NCBI RefSeq assembly: GCF_008929045.1
Contig: NZ_VFAH01000032.1
Coordinates: 1 to 61,618, forward strand
DNA from: Noviherbaspirillum aerium
GTDB taxonomy: Bacteria; Pseudomonadota; Gammaproteobacteria; Burkholderiales; Burkholderiaceae_D
Direction of reading: 5' to 3'
DNA: 61,618 bases
The notes under the pieces were generated by a model. The model did no database searches and was not told the DNA's origin. It saw only the letters and a program-made list of their open reading frames with translations. Below are positions 56,242 through 61,618 of the stretch, piece after piece. Positions within the stretch are counted from its first letter, which is position 1. Each line of letters starts with the position of its first letter. A program made the translations under genes and the position numbers.

Positions 56242-58536
56242 ATGACAAGGAAAAAACGGACCGGCTCAGCACGGCAACCGGGGGGTGATGCAGGCGGCGC
56301 CGCCTGCATCAAGGGCGGGAAAGACGGCATCGGCGACAGGTCGGGCATCGGGCTCACGGCCCTGCTCGGCGGCGCGCTGCTGTCGCTGACGGCGTGCGGA
56401 GGCGGTTCCGGCGGCGCGCAGAGTGCCGGCCAGTCAGTGGTGCAGCCCAAGCTTGAGGTGCGGTCAAAAGCGCTTCTTACTGTCGACAACCTGCAGTTCA
56501 AGGATCTGAACGGCAACCAGAAGCTCGATCCCTATGAAGACTGGCGCCTGCCTGTCGACGACCGTGTCAATGACCTGGCCAGCCAGATGACCCTGGATGA
56601 AAAAGCAGGCTTGATGCTGATCGATACCCTGAATGCCGACTGCAAGGGCGCGGTTCCTCAGGCAGGTGTCGATTTCGTCAACACGCAGAAGATGGCGCGC
56701 TTCATTCTCCGCAATGTCGTCACCGGCACCCCCGCCTGCACGGCGACCGCAGGACGCAGCGGCCAGCCGGTCACGCCGGAAGATGCGGCGAAATTCATGA
56801 ATTCGGTGCAGGCCCTGCGCGAAGCAACCCGCCTCGGCATTCCCGCACTGTTCAAGTCCAATGCACGTAATCATTATGAAAAAGATGCCCGGGTAGGCAT
56901 CAATGAAGCCGCGGGCGCATTCACGGAGTTTCCGAAGGAGGGCGGGCTCGCCGCGGCGGCGCTCGGCACCGGAGACATGAGCGTCATCAAGGAGTTTTCC
57001 CAGGTGATGGCCGAGGAGTGGAAATCGATCGGCCTGCGGGGCATGTATGGCTATATGGCCGACCTCGCCACCGAGCCGCGCTGGTATCGCGTTCATGAAA
57101 CGTTCACGGAAGACGCCGACCTCAACGCAAACATCATGAAAACGCTTGTCGAGAATCTTCAGGGCGGACCGCTCAACAAGGACTCGGCGGTCGCATTGAC
57201 AATGAAGCATTTCCCGGGCGGCGGACCCCAGGAGCAGGGCCTGGATCCGCACTATGCGTTCGGCAAGAACCAGGTCTATCCGGGCAATAATTTCGGCTAC
57301 CATCTGAAGCCGTTCATGGCGGCAATCAATGCCGGCGTCTCATCCATCATGCCTTACTACGGCGTTCCGATCTCGGTGGCCTATGACGGCGTCGTCTACG
57401 AACAGACCGGCATGGCGTTCTCGAAGCAGGTTGTCACCGATCTGTTGCGCGGCAAGCTTGGCTTCAAGGGCTATGTCAATTCCGACACCGGCATCATCAA
57501 CGACCGCGCCTGGGGCCTGGAAAGCAGAACCGTGCCGGAGCGCGTCGCTGCCGCGATCAACGGCGGTACCGATACCTTGTCGGGCTTCAATGTCAACAAG
57601 ACAATCACCGACCTTGTGCAGGCAAGGCTGGTAACCGAGGAACGCGTCACCGAGGCGGCGAAACGTCTCCTCAAGGCGCAGTTCCAGCTCGGCCTGTTCG
57701 AGAACCCCTACGTCGATCCGGCCCAGGCGAATGGCATCGTCGGCAAGCAGGCAAACCGGGAAAAGGGAATGGACATCCAGCGCAAGTCCATCGTCCTGCT
57801 GCAAAACCAGGACCAGGGCGCCGGCGCCAAGACGCTGCCGCTGAAGGCCGGTGCGAAGGTATACACGATGGGTATCGCGAAATCGGATGTCGAGAAATAC
57901 GGATATGTCGTCACCGATGGCGAAGCCCTGGCCAACGGCGTGCGGCCCAGCGCGGCAGGCCACGATTACGCGGTGATCCGCGTGGAAGTGTCGAATCCGC
58001 AGGCGGTCACCAGCACCTACGCCAGCAATGGTGCGACCACCGGCGCCAATCCATCCTTCGTTAATCCGCTCACCGGCAAGCCGTACGGCGCCGAGGACCG
58101 CTGCAGCACCAACGCGGCATTGTCCTGCACCGACAATGGACTCACTTTCGGCGGATCGTTCCCTTGGGAAGCCAACAACCTGTCGTTTACCAAGATGGCC
58201 GAATCGCAGTCCTGGAGGATGTCTCCGTCGCTGGATCAGATCAAGGCCGTGATGGGTGAAGTGGGCGCCAGCAAGACGGTGCTGAGCATCTATTTCCGTC
58301 AGCCTTATGTCCTGGATGAGGCGAGCGGCTTGAAGAACGCGGGTGCGATCGTGGCCGGATTCGGCGTCAGCAATGCGGCCCTGCTTGATGTCCTGAGCGG
58401 CAGGTTCAAGCCGCAGGGCAAGCTTCCGTTCGCGCTGGCAAACAACCTCCAGGCCGTGATCGACAACCAGCCGGATGTTCCTGGCTATCCGGCGAAGGAT
58501 ACGCTGTATCCGTTCGGGTTCGGGCTCGGCTACTGA
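56242..58536 (+). CDS. Glycoside hydrolase family 3 lipoprotein (beta-glucosidase type)
   Basis: This 764-residue protein is a GH3 enzyme without the C-terminal fibronectin-like domain. The lipoprotein signal ends LSLTAC52GGGSGG after an unusually long N-terminal region rich in Gly and basic residues. The (alpha/beta)8 domain has MKHFPGGGPQEQG (canonical KHFxGHG has His where this has Gly) and the nucleophile region YVNSDTGIINDR with Asp415. The second domain starts near 500 (KSIVLLQNQD). Start ATG 56242 has GGAG six bases upstream; ATG 56230 adds METR. The substrate is unknown; context with a uronate-type TRAP binding protein suggests an acidic or aryl glycoside. The LacI-type palindrome upstream and a hairpin after the stop frame the transcript. 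Confidence 0.87.
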   Translation: MTRKKRTGSARQPGGDAGGAACIKGGKDGIGDRSGIGLTALLGGALLSLTACGGGSGGAQSAGQSVVQPKLEVRSKALLTVDNLQFKDLNGNQKLDPYEDWRLPVDDRVNDLASQMTLDEKAGLMLIDTLNADCKGAVPQAGVDFVNTQKMARFILRNVVTGTPACTATAGRSGQPVTPEDAAKFMNSVQALREATRLGIPALFKSNARNHYEKDARVGINEAAGAFTEFPKEGGLAAAALGTGDMSVIKEFSQVMAEEWKSIGLRGMYGYMADLATEPRWYRVHETFTEDADLNANIMKTLVENLQGGPLNKDSAVALTMKHFPGGGPQEQGLDPHYAFGKNQVYPGNNFGYHLKPFMAAINAGVSSIMPYYGVPISVAYDGVVYEQTGMAFSKQVVTDLLRGKLGFKGYVNSDTGIINDRAWGLESRTVPERVAAAINGGTDTLSGFNVNKTITDLVQARLVTEERVTEAAKRLLKAQFQLGLFENPYVDPAQANGIVGKQANREKGMDIQRKSIVLLQNQDQGAGAKTLPLKAGAKVYTMGIAKSDVEKYGYVVTDGEALANGVRPSAAGHDYAVIRVEVSNPQAVTSTYASNGATTGANPSFVNPLTGKPYGAEDRCSTNAALSCTDNGLTFGGSFPWEANNLSFTKMAESQSWRMSPSLDQIKAVMGEVGASKTVLSIYFRQPYVLDEASGLKNAGAIVAGFGVSNAALLDVLSGRFKPQGKLPFALANNLQAVIDNQPDVPGYPAKDTLYPFGFGLGY

Positions 58537-58566
58537 TACCGGCCCTGCGGCGAAAGCCGTCGACTG

Positions 58567-58596
58567 CGAGGCCGGAATGTCAGAATTCCGGCCTCG
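58567..58596. terminator. 12-bp hairpin between convergent GH3 and LacI genes
   Basis: CGAGGCCGGAAT pairs perfectly with ATTCCGGCCTCG around a six-base loop, 30 bases after the GH3 stop. The following GTTTT is short, so this may be a weak bidirectional terminator. Confidence 0.65.
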
Positions 58597-58746
58597 GCTT
58601 CCAGTTTTCCTTACACCCGTCCGCAAATCCGCGACGTGGCGTTCGCGGGTAGGGTGCTGTTCTCAGCATCCTGCAGCGCGGGAGCGACAGTAATGCGGGT
58701 GTCGGAAATCGTCCTCGGCGCGTCGCCTCAATGCAGCTCAGCCATC

Positions 58747-59742
58747 CTATCGCGTCTTGCCGGTGGTCGACGCGCGCAATACCAGCTGCGGATCGAGCAC
58801 CGTATGCTCCTCGGTCTCTCTTCCGGCAAGCAGGTCGAGCATTTTCTTCATTGCCAGTTCTCCCATGCCTTCGCTCTGCAGGTTGACGGAGGTCAGCGAG
58901 GGCGATACGTATTCCGCATAAGGAACATTGTCGAAACCGCCGACCGCGATATCCTGGGGAAGCCGGAAGCCGAGAGATTGCGCTTCCTTCATGAAACCGA
59001 TGGCGAGCAAGTCGTTGTAGCAGATCAGTGCGTCGGGATGCTCCTTGCCGAGCATGATCATTGAACAGAGGCGCTCGCCTTCCGACGCGAAGGGCGCCTG
59101 CGCCTCGTAACGCTGCAACTGCAATCCATGCGTTTCCAGGCATTCGCTGATGCCTGCCAGCCGGTCGCTGTTCCAGCGCGATTTCGCGAATCCGAGATAG
59201 GCGATCTTCTTGTACCCCTGCGTGACCAGATGCTGGGCCAGCATGTAACCGCCGCGCTGTCCGCCGCTGGCGACGCTCACCACTTTGGTCGTGTCGAGGC
59301 GGCCGAAGAAGACGATCGGCTTGCCATAGTTGATCACGGTCTTGATGTCGGCCTCCTGCATCCGCGAACTGATGATCAGACCGTCCACGCGCCGGCTCAG
59401 GGTATCGAGCAACTGCAGTTCGCGCGCCTGGTTTTCTTCGGTATCGACGAACAGCAGGGTGTAGCCAGCCTCGATGGCCACGCGGTTGGCGCCTTTGACG
59501 ACGGCCGTGAAGTGCGGATTGTTGATGTCGAGGATGGCGACGCCGATGGTCTTCGTTTCTCCGGTGACCATCGAGCGTGCCAGTTCATTGGAGCGATATC
59601 CGAGTTCCGCGACGACCGAATTGATCGTGGCTTCGACCGTCGGCGAAAAGCGCTGGGCTCCATTCAGGAATTTCGACACCGTGGCAATGGACACGCCGGC
59701 TGCCTTGGCAACATCGTGAAGTGTTGGAGCGTTTTTTTTCAT
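58747..59742 (-). CDS. LacI-family transcriptional repressor
   Basis: This 331-residue protein has an N-terminal LacI helix-turn-helix (LHDVAKAAGVSIATVSKFLN), hinge region (ELARSMVTGETKTIGVAI) and a sugar-binding core (DALICYNDLLAIGFMKEA, LPQDIAVGGFDNVPYAEYVSPSLTSV). It probably binds AGTTAA-CG-type palindromes at 56168 and 60004 and releases on an inducer from the glycoside substrate. ATG 59742 gives the normal length; an upstream frame to 59964 has no signal. It is convergent with the GH3 gene and divergent from the TRAP genes. Confidence 0.9.
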   Translation of the reverse strand: MKKNAPTLHDVAKAAGVSIATVSKFLNGAQRFSPTVEATINSVVAELGYRSNELARSMVTGETKTIGVAILDINNPHFTAVVKGANRVAIEAGYTLLFVDTEENQARELQLLDTLSRRVDGLIISSRMQEADIKTVINYGKPIVFFGRLDTTKVVSVASGGQRGGYMLAQHLVTQGYKKIAYLGFAKSRWNSDRLAGISECLETHGLQLQRYEAQAPFASEGERLCSMIMLGKEHPDALICYNDLLAIGFMKEAQSLGFRLPQDIAVGGFDNVPYAEYVSPSLTSVNLQSEGMGELAMKKMLDLLAGRETEEHTVLDPQLVLRASTTGKTR

Positions 59743-60150
59743 TGGGGAAGTCCGGCGGACAGGTGCGATCGAAGCATGAATCGAATGTGCAATTCTAATC
59801 CATCGAACCGCGGTCAATAGCCGCCCGTGAAAGTTTATGTTTTCACGGCATCGCGACGCAGCGGACTCCCAGACGGAAAACGTTAAATTGAGTGGTCCAC
59901 AATCCAGGATGCCTCGGGATTTACATCTGGTGCTGCAACGAAAGGACGTGTCAGCGCCATGCATAAAACTTCTTGCGCACTTTCAGAAAAAGCGGTTTAA
60001 TTCAGTTAAACGTTTTCCAAGCAATTCGGGGCACCTTCCGTGATCGGCGGAACGGGTTTTCGGTTATTTGGTGTGACGCTAGACGGTTCGCAAGAGGCAG
60101 TGTCTGCTGCCCTGAAGAAGGCCGGAATTTTTGAAAACAGGAGATACCGA
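59743..60150. other. Intergenic region between LacI and TRAP genes
   Basis: No gene is supported. It holds the operator-like site at 60004-60019 with an overlapping inverted repeat GTTTAA-TTCAG-TTAAAC at 59995-60011, and the TRAP ribosome-binding site CAGGAGATACCGA just before 60151. A frame starting at 60040 adds 37 residues of non-signal sequence and was not used. Confidence 0.4.
60004..60019. promoter_or_regulatory. Second LacI-type operator, before the TRAP genes
   Basis: AGTTAAACGTTTTCCA shares its left half with the palindrome AGTTAAGCGCTTAACT and the CG centre, with 11 of 16 positions identical. It is about 130 bases before the DctP start. Binding by the LacI protein encoded here is inferred. 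Confidence 0.5.
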
Positions 60151-61137
60151 ATGCAATTCAAACTGAAAACGCTTCTTTCCCACATGGTCACGGCCGCACT
60201 GGCAGGGGCCGCGATCATGGCCCATGCCAAGGACTTCCGTTCCGCTGACGTCCATCCCAACGACTATCCGACCGTCGTCGCCGTGGGCCAGATGGGCAAG
60301 GCGCTCGCCGAGCAGACCAAGGGCCGCCTCGGCGTCAAGGTCTTCGCCAACAGCTCCATGGGTTCGGAAAAGGATACCGTCGAGCAGGTCAAGATCGGCG
60401 CGCTCGACATGGTGCGCATCAACAGCGCCGCGCTGCATGCGATCTCCCCGGCCATGGTGGTGCCGTCGCTGCCGTTCCTGTTCCGCTCCACCGCCCACAT
60501 GCGCGAAACCCTCGACGGCCCCATCGGCGACCAGCTGCTGGCCTCGCTGGAAAAGGAAGGCTTCGTCGGCCTGGCCTTCTATGACAGCGGTTCGCGTTCG
60601 TTCTACACCACCAAGAAGCCGATCAAGACGGTAGCCGACATGAAGGGTCAGAAGATCCGGGTGCAGCAGTCGGAAATGTGGGTGGCGATCATGCAGGCGG
60701 TGGGTGCGAATGCGACGCCGATGCCGTATGCCGAGGTGTACACGGGTCTGAAGACCGGGCTGATCGACGGCGCGGAAAACAACTGGCCGTCGTACGAATC
60801 GTCGCGCCACTATGAGGCGGCGAAGTACTACAGCCTGTCGGAGCATTCGATGGCGCCGGAAGTGCTGCTGTTCTCGAAGAAGGTATGGGACGGTTTGTCC
60901 AAGGACGACCAGGCGCTGATCCGCAAGGCGGCCAAGGAGTCGGTGCCGGCGATGCGCAAGCTGTGGGACGAGCGCGAGGCGAAGGCGCAGCAAGTGGTCA
61001 AGGCCAGCGGCGCGCAGATCGTGACGGATGTGGACAAGGCCGGTTTTACGGCGGCGATGAAGCCGGTGTATGAGCGCTTCGTGACCGACCCGGCGCTCAA
61101 GGACGTCGTAGCCAAGATCCAGAAGACCGCGCACTGA
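60151..61137 (+). CDS. dctP: TRAP transporter solute-binding protein DctP
   Basis: This 328-residue periplasmic protein has a signal peptide ending AIMAHAKD, then DctP-family blocks KALAEQTKGRLGVKVFANSS, GALDMVRINSAAL, DMKGQKIRVQQSEMW with the ligand-binding Arg, and TGLIDGAENNWPSY with the conserved Asn. The AENNW pattern is common in TRAP proteins that bind uronic or other sugar acids. The GH3 and LacI genes nearby support a carbohydrate-derived acid as ligand. ATG 60151 is preceded by GGAG. A strong hairpin separates it from dctQ. Confidence 0.9.
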   Translation: MQFKLKTLLSHMVTAALAGAAIMAHAKDFRSADVHPNDYPTVVAVGQMGKALAEQTKGRLGVKVFANSSMGSEKDTVEQVKIGALDMVRINSAALHAISPAMVVPSLPFLFRSTAHMRETLDGPIGDQLLASLEKEGFVGLAFYDSGSRSFYTTKKPIKTVADMKGQKIRVQQSEMWVAIMQAVGANATPMPYAEVYTGLKTGLIDGAENNWPSYESSRHYEAAKYYSLSEHSMAPEVLLFSKKVWDGLSKDDQALIRKAAKESVPAMRKLWDEREAKAQQVVKASGAQIVTDVDKAGFTAAMKPVYERFVTDPALKDVVAKIQKTAH

Positions 61138-61147
61138 TTGCAGTATA

Positions 61148-61186
61148 GATCCGGCCCGAAAAATGGTTCATTTTTCGGGCCGGATC
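61148..61186. terminator. 18-bp perfect hairpin between dctP and dctQ
   Basis: GATCCGGCCCGAAAAATG pairs without mismatch with CATTTTTCGGGCCGGATC around a three-base loop. Located 11 bases after the dctP stop and followed by no T-tract except inside the stem, it likely limits read-through or protects the dctP message, giving more binding protein than permease. Confidence 0.75.
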
Positions 61187-61197
61187 GATAGCACGCA

Positions 61198-61240
61198 TGA
61201 ATAGGGAGCCCTGAGCCATAAACCATAGGCTCTCTATTCA
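61198..61240. other. Second hairpin before dctQ
   Basis: TGAATAGGGAGCC pairs with GGCTCTCTATTCA with a single G-T position and a 17-base loop, 27 bases before the dctQ start. It may act with the preceding hairpin as a message-stability or attenuation element. Confidence 0.55.
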
Positions 61241-61266
61241 AATTCATTCTAGATTCAGGAATCAGC

Positions 61267-61618
61267 ATGTTGGACACGGCAATCAAGCCAGGCTTCGTCA
61301 CGCCTGTCGAAAGAGAAAAGACGATGTTTCTTACCAAAATGAATGCGGCCCTGTGCCGCGCGGCGATGATCCTGGCGGTGCTCGGCCTGTTCGGCATCGT
61401 CTTCGTGGTGATATGGCAGGTGTTTGGCCGCTATGTCATGAACGACACGCCCACCTGGGCCGAAGGCGCCGCCCTGGTGCTGGTCATCTACGTCACCATG
61501 CTCGGCGCCGCCGCCGGCGTGCGCGACGCCGGCCACATCGGCATGGAATCCATCCTCGTGCTGCTGCCCGAAAAACTGCGCGAGAAGTTCGAGATCGTCA
61601 TCCACTTCGTCGTCGGCT
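61267..61618 (+). CDS. dctQ: TRAP transporter small permease DctQ (partial, runs off window)
   Basis: The frame begins at ATG 61267 behind AGGA and is open to the window end, about 117 residues. A hydrophobic helix RAAMILAVLGLFGIVFVVIW, the FGRYVMNDTPTWAEG motif and ALVLVIYVTMLGAAAGVRDAGHIGME match the DctQ family small integral membrane subunit. A later ATG at 61324 is the alternative start. It pairs with DctM, which must lie outside the window. Confidence 0.85.
   Translation, partial: MLDTAIKPGFVTPVEREKTMFLTKMNAALCRAAMILAVLGLFGIVFVVIWQVFGRYVMNDTPTWAEGAALVLVIYVTMLGAAAGVRDAGHIGMESILVLLPEKLREKFEIVIHFVVG

Overview
The window looks like chromosome of a GC-rich betaproteobacterium, most likely Burkholderiales near Oxalobacteraceae (Herbaspirillum/Noviherbaspirillum-like). 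This rests on codon and base composition and on the gene families: Bug-type tricarboxylate-binding protein, MdtABC-NodT efflux operon, TRAP transport, Sox genes and many c-type cytochromes. It is an inference from families, not a database result. No rRNA, tRNA, CRISPR array, integrase or transposase was recognised.

Layout. 1-1761: start of a minus-strand glycosyltransferase, a small unknown protein and a proline iminopeptidase. 2066-8616: a tightly packed plus-strand operon that joins a Tat-exported molybdenum hydroxylase (two subunits) to soxX, soxY, soxZ, soxA, a small cytochrome c and a flavocytochrome c sulfide dehydrogenase flavoprotein. It has no soxB or soxCD here, and its SoxY lacks the usual GGCGG carrier tail; this is the best candidate for an undescribed system. 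8736-11924: a divergent pair that looks like a type III secretion effector and its CesT-type chaperone, without secretion genes nearby. 12216-19576: purine permease, a glutaredoxin-like protein without its active cysteine, a zinc aminopeptidase, an M48/PDZ lipoprotein without zinc ligands, an AI-2E-type permease and an SRAP protein with Ser in place of catalytic Cys2. 19706-26288: three signalling genes in one orientation, two PAS-GGDEF-EAL proteins and an MHYT hybrid histidine kinase.

26933-31079: 2-hydroxyacid dehydrogenase, Bug solute-binding protein, divergent LysR regulator and a GNAT-like protein. 31127-39317: an iron locus with a PepSY membrane protein divergent from a TonB-dependent receptor around a Fur-like site, then imelysin, di-heme oxidoreductase (DUF1111), second imelysin and DUF1513, mostly with overlapping ends. 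39974-49302: a complete adaptor, two-RND-pump and outer-membrane-factor operon. 49691-55524: lipoproteins and envelope proteins, including a WD40 protein that stops where a caspase-like domain usually begins and a lipoprotein with 26 tandem 12-bp Thr-Pro repeats. 56242-61618: a carbohydrate locus with a GH3 lipoprotein, a LacI regulator and a TRAP transporter, with matching LacI-type operator palindromes before the GH3 and TRAP genes.

A recurring theme is pseudo-enzymes that keep the fold signature but lose the key residue. A second theme is a set of intergenic palindromic repeats, several beginning with TAG that supplies the stop codon of the adjacent gene.
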